This document shows positions 45,088 through 57,200 of a stretch of DNA of 64,000 nucleotides, in pieces. Position 1 is the first letter of the stretch. Each line of letters begins with the position of its first letter. The notes under the pieces are model-generated. The model saw nothing but the letters and a program-made list of their open reading frames with translations. It searched no databases and was not told the DNA's origin. Made by a program: the position numbers and the translations under genes. The DNA lies in the NCBI GenBank assembly GCA_949318235.1, contig OX439137.1:8147181-8211180 (forward strand), read 5' to 3'. This DNA is from Ecdyonurus torrentis (lineage: Eukaryota; Arthropoda; Insecta; Ephemeroptera; Heptageniidae).

Positions 45088-48000
45088 ATATTATAATATA
45101 ATTTTAAAGACACGCTTAGTACCATATACAAAGATGAGGGAAAATATATATCATCGGGTCGTAGTACTTTTTTCGTAACTGAAAAAAATGTCATTGAAAT
45201 TTTGTCCTTTGTCCCAAGTAAATCGGCACACTTACTATTAGATGTATTTTTATTTATTTTTTTCCATATATGACAAAAGTATTTCGAGCCTACGATATTA
45301 TAAAGTCTGTACCTCGCACATGGTAAATAGACCATAATGAGCAGGAGCGTCATCAAAAGCGTTTCTTGGCGGTCCTCTGCCATCAAAAAAGAAATATCCT
45401 CCAATCTCTGGTGGTATTACATTATTAGGTGTCCCAGGAATCCATAAAGAAGTATTGAAAGGTTCTTTTGATGGACACCATTCAAAACCTTTGTATATTG
45501 TATCACTTCTTGCAGAACTCCAATATGAGTTATGGGGAGCTTTTCCGGCTGAAATTTTTTTTTTTAATTACTCATATAATAAAAAAGAATTGTTTCCAGT
45601 AAAAAAAATATATATAATTAAAAAAATATATATTGCAAGCACAGAAAAAAAAAATACATAACAAAAATAATAATAATTATGCAGCAACATGAGTTTTTTT
45701 CTTTGCTTGCCATATTGTGTTATCGTGCTACACCAATCCCAGTCCCAATCAAGACATTGTCTTATCGACAAATATATTTGACGAAACTGTGTACAAGCTT
45801 TTCAACGTTTAGAACGTCGATTATACACGTCTATTTTTTAGTGTGTAAGGACTTTCCAAATTAATGGAAAAGCACACACGGGCCGGCCACGGCCTGTAAG
45901 TACACAGCCCGGCATTCACCATGACAGCCTAGAGAAACCGTGGAAACGTCTAGTCAGGCTGGTCGGTGCAATCACATCAATCATGCACCTCCCGAATGCT
46001 GTGCGTCATCATGGAATGCATGTAAACTTAAACATATATGCATCGTGCAACATGTTGTGCTCTCACACTTCACGTATACGCATACCCAACAGTGGCTCGA
46101 ACCTATGCTCGGTGAGGAGTACAGAGTTACGAGTCAGCTGCCTTCACCACTCGGCCATACACCAGCTCGGTATAACATAACATTTTAACATAATGCATAA
46201 CATTTTAAAAATTACACTGTATTGTATGACCCGATTATACTCGTACTAAATAGGATAATAGTTAGGATGTTCAGCATTTTACTTTGTCCTTCCAAAATAG
46301 TAACATTTAATTTGCCTCTAATTTTTTTTTTTCTCCGCGCCGCAAATAAATAATTAAATCAAGAAACAAATTACCAATTAATTAATAAGTAATAAATAAA
46401 TATTTATATAAATTACCAGCAGCTAATTCATAAAGACAATGCAATTCTTCCATTGTTTCAAAACTTACTAACTCCATTCCGAGACGACAACATATTTTTC
46501 TACTGGTGCAGTAGCTTAGCTGAAATAGAATATTAAACAGAATATGCATGTCGATTATTCAAATCATTTTACAAAATTTCATTATCTCTTATAGGAATAA
46601 ACCAGAGAAAAACATAAGCATTTATATCACGAAACACTTGATGGGATTTACATAAATAACATTAGTTTGTCTCAAAACCCAACAGTATAGCCCCGTAGCA
46701 GAGTGATCAGAAAGTTCGAGTTATGCAACCCGCACAACATTTTCATACTAATTTTTCATGTTTCTGACGTCATAAACATGATTTTTCACGCAAATTGCAT
46801 ACAGTTTTTTCACGCTCTCTCGTAGGGTTACATTAATTACATTCTGGTAAAAATTGTCAACAGTTTTCAAGATTCCATTTCGTGTTTATTAAAAAGCAAA
46901 TGTTGTTTTATGTGGTCTATGGCTTTAAGTAATGCAAAAGCTAACATTTAAAGTTGTTGTTTTTTCTTTTCTTTCTTTTTTCTTTTTACTTTTTTTTTTT
47001 TCTTTTTTTACTTTACTACTTTAAAAAAAAAAGTTTCTTACCCCACCAGTTGTTCCAAACAAATAAATTTTACCGCAAGCAGGCACCAGTTTACCGAAAG
47101 GTGCAATATCTGCAAGAAAATAATAACATTAAAAATCCTAAAATATCAGTTAAAATTAAAATATTTAATTAAGATGATATTTTTTCACACTTTTAAATTA
47201 ATATAGTATATATTTATTTTATATTCATTAAATATTGCATTTAAACAATTAAAACAGTTGCTTATATATATTTTTGATGACTCTTCATTATTTCAATTTA
47301 AATGTTAAAAATAAGATAAAAAATGCAAAATTCGCGTTTATTTATTTATTTTTTTAATTTTTAATTTTTTACTAGCTTTAATGTATGTTAACATATTTAT
47401 CGTATAATAAAATTTAATATTATTAAAAACAAATATGAAAAATGCAAAACTTTATACCTCTTGGAGTACCATCAGCATTGAAGAGAGAATCCTTCAAAAG
47501 ATACATTATATTTATTAGTATTATATTTATACTGTATTTTCACTATTTTTATTATGAATCTGAATATTAGATACACGCACACACAAACAACACACATATA
47601 ATTTTATATATACTGTCTATACATTTATCTATAGGCAATATTAGGCACCCTACAGGTTATAAATTCATTACGAGTGTACTTATATAGCTAAAATTATAGT
47701 TACATCTTTAGTGCAAGGAATATCAGTACAAGTTGGCGTAGCGCATGTAGTTGTTGTAGTAGTTGGACCCTGAAATAAATGTGTTTATTTATTTAAAACC
47801 CTTGTCAACTTACTTTTTTATCATTTAGAATACTAGATTGATAATTACCATACCTTATTATCCATGAATTAGACACCAACACGTTGATTTTGTATTTATT
47901 TTCATTTTTTTTTTTTTTAGCGGTTATTTCACGCATCTGACGTCACAATGTACCGATGGGGTCGTGATATAGATAAAGAACTTATGAGAGAGGGGCTTAA

Positions 48001-51000
48001 ATGTATCACGTGATCAGAGCGGTGACTGTGATTGGCAGCGGTTCATTGTGACATCAGATACGTGAGATAACCGTCAAAAAGAAAATAAATGAAAATAAAT
48101 AAAAAGTCAACGTGGTGGTGCCAAATTATGGCTAATAAGGTATGATAATTATCAATCTAGTATTCTAAATGATAAAAAAGTAAGTTGACAAGGGCTTTTT
48201 AACAAAATGTAGAACAAATATATCATCATTATAACAAACTTCATACATCCATAAATAATCAATAATTTATTATTTATTATTATTGAACAAAAAATATATA
48301 ATTTATACGTTTTTGTGAATCTTTTGTAGAGAGAGAAAAAAGTTCGAGACAATTATAAAAAAGTAGATAATATATGTAGATGAATTATTACAATTTTAAT
48401 ACGTACTTCACATATGAAAAATCTTCCTGTTGCACAATTCTGATCATTTAATACAGTGTTATTAGGTGTTCCTGGATAAAATCTTAGTTCTAAACACCAT
48501 TCTGCATTGCCTGAATAATCAGGTTGATCTTGAAACCATGGTATACCCTTGTAAAGATCTTTTGTTTTACCATTACACCATTCCCAATGTAATTTGCAAT
48601 TTAAATTTGATCCTGAAGTCCAGTAATGAAACGATATTTTGGAATCAACTGTAGAAATTTAAGTAAAAACTTTATTACTATTGAATAACAAAAAAACAAC
48701 AGTTTTGAGGTCAAATAGAAGCGATTTCGTTCACATCCGCTTCCGTTTCGACGTACTGCTCATGCGCAGTAAATAGAACAAAAGCGGATATAACCGAAAT
48801 TGCTTAAAGTCACCTCAAAACATTTCTTCATTTATTAGTCAATTAATTATTAATAATTAATTCACAGTCAATTAAAATTAAAATCGTAACAGTATAATAA
48901 TTATTAATTATTTAAATTACTAATAGCATTTTATAGTATAGTCTATAAATATCAGTCTTATATTGTTGGAATATACAATTAATATTATAGCTTTTCTAAG
49001 CTAAAAGTTAGAAAGAAAACAAATAACCATATTTATTAATAAATTAAATAAAATTGGGAAAAGTCTAAAGTTTGAACTAAGATTTTCCTATTTTCTTTCG
49101 TACAATCTTTGTTAGTTATAATAGACCAATCAATATTGAAATATCATTATTTAATATCCACGTGTATTTTTCTCATTAGTATATAACATTAAAAATTTGG
49201 CATTTATCTTTCAATGAAAAAAAAATAACGTAACAAGTTAAAATTAAACACACCCACACCCACCCACCAGTTAAAATTATTTTTTACTTAAATTATTTAT
49301 AATTGATAATATATATAAACTTGATATTTTTGTTAGAAAATTTTTTTTAATAATAAAAGTTAATTGAGAATATGAAGTTAAAGCCATAATAATCTGATCT
49401 TTTGCGCAATACACAGTAAATAACTAACAATAAGTACAGTATATTGTTAGACAAACTTCATTATAGTATTGGAATAGAGGTTGAGTTAAACTTCGCATGC
49501 ATAATTTACGATATAATATGTTATTGGATCCCAGGCCCTGAAATTTAGTCATTGGGTCATTGGTCGTTGTTATAACAATAACCTTTGACTTTTTTAAATA
49601 TAAAAAAATGGAAGGTCAATTTTTCAATATTTAAGAGATTCTGACCCTTGTATCTTGTATGTATATAAATACAACGCTTGCTCTTAAAATATATTATAAT
49701 ATATATTTTTACCTTCATTTGAAGTACTTAAGCATTTTAATTCATCTTCAGTTTCAATAGATAATACCTTCATACCAAGTGTACAACACATCTTAGCTGC
49801 GTCATCAAAATTTTTCTTAAAAAATCAAAAAATAATAATAAAAAAAAAAAATCTTTATTTTGTCATTATTATAGAATGTACGAACAGCACGTACATGCAA
49901 TTTATTATTATTAATTAATATTATTTTTTACGAATACTGCAACTGCACTATTAAATGTATTAAATGTTATAAAATTGACGTAATTTGATATTGAATAACT
50001 CAATAACATGGACCGATATAGGAAAATAACTCATTTTTCCAGTTTAAAAATGGTAAGCAATATTTTTGAGAGCATTATATAGTTGATGCTGAATTAGTAT
50101 CTCAATAATTATATAAGTACGTAAGAAAAATAATATTAAGACAAAATTAACCGAGTTCCTCAAGATAATAACCCCAAACGAAGTTTGAATTATATGCTTT
50201 ATAAACCTTGCTTAGCAATGTTGTTCGTTAATCCAGTGTCGCGTCGAAGCGCATTCAGTATGACGCCATGCGTATAGAAAATGTGTATATACTTGAAATC
50301 GAACAGTGAGTGATTAGATTAGTATTCCTAACGATTTCAAATTCACCCTCTAAAATTCCAAATTGTTATATTATACAATATTTCTTGAAAAAAAAAAAAA
50401 AAAGTGTTGCTTATAAGTTCATGCAAACTTATTTGGATCATACACTTACAATAAAAAAAAGTGGAATAAAGATATTCACAGTATATTAAAAATATGTTAA
50501 ATAAATGAATATGATAATATTTAAATTTAACTTTTTTTACATAATGAATAAACATATATTATTATATAGATACTAATAAGGGAGCTATAGATTGTATAAA
50601 TAAAAGAAGTATATACGAACATTTATTGCAGAAAACAAATAAAGAGTTTTGTTATCGCATGTAGCATACTTTGGCGTTTTCCATACTCCGTACTGAGCTG
50701 AATCTATAGAACATTGCATTACATAATTAGAAATATTTAAACTATTAAAGCCATAGATCACATAAAACAACATGTGCTTTTTAATAAATAAACACGAAAT
50801 GGGATCTTAAAAACTAATGACAAAATTTACCAGAATGTTAATGTAGCCCCACGAGAGAGCTTGAAAATACTGTAAAGTATGCAATTTCCGTGACTATTCA
50901 TGTTTATATGCAAAAATTAGTAAAAAATATGTTGTGCAGGTTGCATAAATTGAAATTTTCTGATCACTGCTTCGGAGCTACAGTTGGGTTTTGAGACAAA

Positions 51001-52882
51001 CTAAAGCTATTTATGTAAGTCCCATCAAGTGTTTTGTGATAAATGCTTATATTTTTCTCTGGTCTATTCGTTTAAATAAAAACCTAAAAGATATAATTAG
51101 GCTATTATTATTATATAATATATATTATGTTACTTACTTATCAAAGATCCATCCAGGCCGAACAATGTTGACTGTAAAAATAATAACAATTTGTTATATT
51201 TTAAACAAAATTTTCAAAACAATAATTTATTATATTTCATATAAGTATCCTGGAGGATAGGCAACAAGTGTGTCATTTTCACTATTTTTATTTTATAATG
51301 TTTCATAGTATTCACTGATAACAACATAATGTATATAATTATGTACTGTACTAAAAATAATTTACTTTTTATTTATAAAATAAAATTTTTAATTATATTT
51401 ACAATTACTAAATGAAAAGTACAATATAATTATATATAAAATATACCGATATATTTACTATATATATATATATTACGTGTCTCATAAAATTGTAACTTAC
51501 TATTGTTGTACATTCGTAGGTTGGACATAGTGGAGTACACGTAGTTGTTGGACCCTAAAAATGTCATATAGATATAATTAAGGAAGGAAGCTGTAAGTAG
51601 ACCAGCTGATATTTCATAACTATATAATATATCCCGTGATAAAAAAAAAACTGAAAAATAATTTTTAAAGTTTTGATCAACGTCTGCTTTGTGACAATTA
51701 TCCTACGTTTATCAAACTTTTATAATGCTTTTTTTAGCTCAATTCTACATCTATCAAACGTTATAATGGTATTTTAAGAGAAAACAAAATGTCTATCAGA
51801 CTTTATCAAAACTTGATCAACATATTATCAGCAAAAAGCATGGTTATCAAAACTTTATCCTGCTTTAGCCTACCTTTCTCAAGACTTTATCAGAAATTCC
51901 TTTTCGATCGGGTCTTATATATTATCTTATACAAGATAAGGTAAATAAGATATAAGAATAATGGTTCTATATGCCTTTACAGAGTAGAAGAATTCAAGTC
52001 AAAACACAACATACATAAATTAAAACACAATACAGTATATCCTATACCAGATCAATTATATTTAACATTATTAATTGCTAAATAATCAGATATAATACAC
52101 TGTAACACATATTATTTTCCAGTAAGTATTTTTGTATTGCTTTCTTAAATAATAAATATGATGTACAGCACATTGTTTATTGTTTTATATATCAGAAGGA
52201 AGCGAATTATATAATTGAGAAAATACAACATTCTGGACCATTTTTACTAAGTAAACGTTGAAAATCAACGTAATCAATGTAATCATCAAATCAATGTAAT
52301 AATTCTCTCCATTCCCCCCCCCCCCCCCCGCTCCAATAACAAGCCATTATTCGAGTCTCATGAGTGGACACTGCGGACTGTTTAAAACCAAAAATGATAT
52401 TTTCGTAAAAATTTTACACATTCATAGATAATGGTAATGGTAAAATACTTAATTCTGAAAAATGTGAATGGTCACAAAGTATGAAATTGTGATACATGCT
52501 ATCTTGATGCACAAAAAGTTGAGAGCTTTTTCAGCTCTGTACAGATATCATATTAAAGTTGTATAATATAGTTAAACCACTATTTTAATTGTAAACACTT
52601 ATTACTATGTGTATACAAATTACGTAATTTAAATAATGATGATGCCAACTGGATTATGTGCGATGAACAAACCTCACAAATGTAGTTCACTGCTCCATTA
52701 CAATTAACGTCATTCATAACAGTGGTAGGCGGTGCTCCTTTGTTGAGAAGATAAACTAAACAGTCTTCTCCACCGTCACTCGGTTCATTAGCCAAGAACC
52801 AATTTTCAACGTAAGGTTTTTGACGTCCACACCTGAAATAACGTTTAAATGTATTCAAAGTGTCAAACTATAGGTATATCAG

Positions 52883-52927
<45 letters not shown>

Positions 52928-54150
52928 CCGAAACATGAATTATAATTGGAGATCACTTGATGCTTTTTGATTGGGATTATGAACTTTTTGAGACAAGGAT
53001 AAGGTAACACGTTTATACTTTAAGATAGAGAACACCAATTGGGAGGGGGGGGTATTTTGTTGTCTTAACAAACGGGATATTGTATTTAGTGCTTTTTGCT
53101 TAAAAACGTTCAAGTTGAAAGCAATAGACCACATAAAACAACATGTGCTTTTTAATGAATAAACACGAAATGGGATCTTCAAAACTGATGACAATTTTTA
53201 CCAGAATGTAGTCCCACGAGAGAGCGTGAAAATACTGTTAGGTATGCATTTTGCGTGACTGTTCATGTTTCTGATGTTAGAAACATGCAAAAATTAGTAA
53301 AAAAAATGTTGTGCGGGTTGCATAAATCGAAATTTTCTGATCACCGCTACGGAGCTACAGTTGGGTTTTGAGACAAACTTAAGTTATTTATGTAAGTCCC
53401 ATCAAGTGTTTTGTGATATAAATGCTTATGTTTTCTTTTGGTCTATTCTTTTAATGTGGTATGAATATACCAAAATATACTAATGTTTTTTTAGGAAATT
53501 AAGAAGTTGTCACTCTCTCATTCTCTCCTCCTCTTTTTTTTATAACGATTTCTATTATAATTATCTAGATGTGTTAAATAAAAGTGCAATTTAAGTAATT
53601 CATTCTAAATGGACAATGTATGATTGAATAAAACAGGTATGAAATAATTTTTTTATAGGGGGGGGGGGGGGAGTGCAGATTAGAATTCAATTTAAGAGAC
53701 GTGTATATTAAATATGGTCTACATTGTTTATAAGTTGGCTAAGGTTGTCCGCATTTGTATCAAGCATTTGTGGTCTGGTGAGGAACAAGAAGACTGGAAG
53801 CTTCATTTGATAACTAACTTTTAATTTAATTAATGTTATTTTTAATGATGCTTTATATTACACTCGAATATTTTTTTTTCCCACTTTTTGTAATGATAAC
53901 TCATCAATATATATTTCAAATTTGTGGGTTTTAGTATAATAGACTGAATAAAAAGCAACTTTCTTAGATAATAAAGTAAAATGTTATGGTACATAATATA
54001 CTTAATATACCCACCAACAAAACTCTTCAAATTTCTTGCCAGCTACTCGAGAAGCACCTCCATCCCATGCACTTGTAAAGAAGTTTCCCGAAGAGGGAAA
54101 TATCTGGGCTGAGATTATATTATAATAAAGTTATATTGTTACGTTTGTAT

Positions 54151-54226
<76 letters not shown>

Positions 54227-57200
54227 CAAGAAATAATTTCCTTAGTTTAAAATTATTTCAGCTTTCTTTTGTTTAGTTAAAGGAAAAGACCAGAAGAAAA
54301 AATCAGCATTTTTATCACAAAACACTTGATGGGACTTAAATAAATTACTTTAGTTTGGTTCAAAAAACAACTGAAGCTCCGTAGCAGTAATTTAAAAAAA
54401 TCAATTTTTGTTAACCGCACAACATTTTTTTTTTGTTTTTTTTTACTAATTTTTGCATGTTTCTGACGAATAGGCACGAATAGGCATGAATAGGCACGCG
54501 AATTGCATACTTTACAGTATGTTCACGCTCTCTCGTAGAGCTGCATTAAGATTCTAATAAAAATGTCATTAGTTTTTAAGATCCCACTTCGTGTTTATTC
54601 ATTAAAAAACACATGTTGTTTTATGTGGTCTATGGCTTTAAGTAACAATGAAATTTTAAGCAAATTTACGTTTATAATTTTATTTATTTACCATCATTTG
54701 CATCGTGCATACATTTTCTCTCTGCAGAATCAGCCAAGGTCAATAAGGTCATATTCAAATCACAACAGGCTTCAAAAGAAGCATTGTAATTTGCCTGCAA
54801 TGAAAATAATTTAAATATTAATAATTATTTATTATATATCAAGATTATATTTTATTTATTTACTTTTTAAAAGATAAATTATTTATATACAAGAATATTT
54901 TTTATATATTGTGCACGGGAATTTGTTTTTCTACTGCCAGGTACAGTACAGTACATGTACATGTACAGTACATGAATCCTGTAAGTTACAATATAGGTAA
55001 CAGGTAATTGTTTCTATTAGTATCAAAAAGTGCTTTTTACATTTTCAATAAAGGTGAGTTTCTTATCAGTATCCGGTATATGATATCACCTTTGTTGAAA
55101 TTGTAAGAAGCGCTTTTGGGCCGGCCCGTGTGTGCTTTTCCATTAATTGGAAAGTCCTTACCTGTCGATAAGACAATGTCTTTACTGGGACTGGGATTGG
55201 TGTATAGCACAATAACACAATATGGCAAGCAAAAAAAAAAAAAAATAAAATAAATTATACACTACAATAATGCCTGATGCAGGTAAAACATACTTCAATA
55301 AAGATGTGACGCAACTAAATAAGATGACATTTCACCTAGATTATGTGACATTATTCAATATATCAATACAGGATTCATGTGTACATGTAGTCTTTTTCAT
55401 ATATATTTTTTAATTATATTGGCTTATAGTCATACGATGCAATCAGATGGAGATTTCAGTTGACGCAAAACTATATTTAAATACATATTATTTCCATATG
55501 CCAATAGATTATTATTATTTATTATTTTACAAAAAAGACTGTACTTACATTTGTTAGTGGTAAAAAAAAAACGTAAATATATATTTTAAATTTTATGCAT
55601 GATATATTTCATTTCTTAAAAAAATTAAGAATGCTAAAAGTAATTTTTATGGCCTTTTTTAAAAAATTAATTGAGCATAAACCGATTGGCTTTTGTAATC
55701 AGTAATCAGTAATCGCCTTTCATCATCAAGTTTATAATTTATAAAGTTTCTATATTATATACGAAAAATGTGGTCAAAAATACTTACAGATTTACTACTG
55801 AATAAATACAGTTTGTCACACGCTACTTGCCAGTTCCCGTAGTCCGCAGCATCTATTTAATCAAATATATTATAATGAACCTAGAATCGTTACTTTATAT
55901 ATTTTAAATATACACACATATAGAAAATTTCAATATTTAAGGTTTGCCCTAGTGTTTAAAATTTACTTAAATGTTCAGTCAACTTATTTTATGTAAAATT
56001 GATTCAAAAACTTTCAAGTTAAAAAGTATCAGTGTTTCAGAATATTTATCATGAAATAATGTGAAATACTGCTAATTTTTACCAATTATATCAGTAATTG
56101 ATCAAGATCACTGATCACAATATATTTTAATTACTGTCATAATATTGAGGATCATGAGTTTTGTTATTGTGTGTTATGACTAGTTCTACTCTGTAAAGAT
56201 ATGGAACCTAATAAAATCTTATATTTTATCTTATATCATAATACTAAAATAATAGTAAAGTATACTCAAAGTTGACGTAACACATTAAAATGATATTGCA
56301 TAAGTATTTGGAGGAATTTTTTATGTGGCTGCATTTATTGTATCATTTTATGAAGAATATAATAAACAAAAAAATACGTTGTTTTTCAGTTTCCTTTATA
56401 AATACTTTTTTAAAGCAGTAATTAAGTGTTTGCTCCATGGAGAGAGAGAGAGGGGGGGGGGGGGGGGGGGTCCTATCTCAGTACCCTATGCAAGCAACTC
56501 TTTAAGCCCTAAATAAAAGTAATGAAAAATTATAATGCTATGGAATATACATACTTTATGGTTGGCATTTTAATGATATAAAAAAGTGGCAAAATTTTTA
56601 CACGTAGCAGTAACGAGAATAACGTAGTAAGTAGCACCTTATTTTTACAATAATTTAAGTGCCCCCCCCCCCCATTTTTTTAATCAAGTCTTATTATTAA
56701 CATTAATATAACCATAAAATTGCATTATTCATAAAAAAAATATACACTTTAAATTTATCGTATAAAAGGACCAATAGAATCATAAATAAAAAAATAAATA
56801 AAAACATTAGCAATTAAATAATATTGTTTCCAATATGATACCAGATGTTAATAATATGTTAAAAAATTGTAAAATAAATTATAGAAAAATATAGGTATTT
56901 CTTTCAATAATGAAAAAAAGCAATCAATGCTCCATAAAAAAAACTAATGCATATCCTCATTAATTAAAACTTTCATATTATGTAATTATATATAATATAA
57001 TAATACCCTGTAAAATTATAATTATTAATTTATTTATAATTATTTATAACATGGAATCTGAATATTTTAATATAACAGTGAATATTAAAAACTAACAAAT
57101 TTCAAAACTAATTCTTTCGCTTCGTGTATTTTTTGTGGCATTATTACTAATTTATTCTGTTTAATTCTTACTCGTTAAAAACTTTCCAGTATTGTTCCAT

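Larger units (their letters stand above)
45313..47769 (-). other. Lectin module 3: degenerate CTLD3
   Basis: The linker GPTTTTTTCATPTCTDIPC is followed by DSLFNADGTPR, VPACGKIYLFGTTGG, KICCRLGMELVSFETMEEL and the end exon with LWIPGTPNNVIPPEIGGYFF and NAFDDAPAHYGLFTMCE. Where modules 1 and 2 have EPS/QPD this has TPN (621-623). The two cysteines of the inner disulfide are Tyr633 and His652. Calcium-dependent sugar binding is unlikely. Confidence 0.8.
48407..51554 (-). other. Lectin module 2: CTLD2 (QPD type)
   Basis: The linker GPTTTCTPLCPTYECTTI is followed by STLFGLDGSLI, YATCDNKTLYLFSAIN, AKMCCTLGMKVLSIETEDEL and the 242-base end exon with GIPWFQDQPDYSGNAEWC and LNDQNCATGRFFICE. QPD at 452-454 aligns with EPS of module 1 and is the classic galactose-type motif. 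Asn478-Asp479 complete the calcium-ligand pattern. Exon phases (0,1,0,1,0) equal those of module 3. Confidence 0.85.

Noticed and set aside
44883..45404. 173-codon frame on the minus strand
   Set aside because: Most of it is (AT)n and (GA)n microsatellite. The real lectin exon (45313-45548) uses a different frame and boundaries.
46081..46166. tRNA gene
   Set aside because: It has A and B boxes, but the stems are imperfect, it is fused to a long body with an A-rich tail, and a degraded copy exists. A SINE explains it better.
51640..51900. Tandem array of ttatcaaaactttat-like words
   Set aside because: The words are irregular in spacing and sequence. I could not define a unit.
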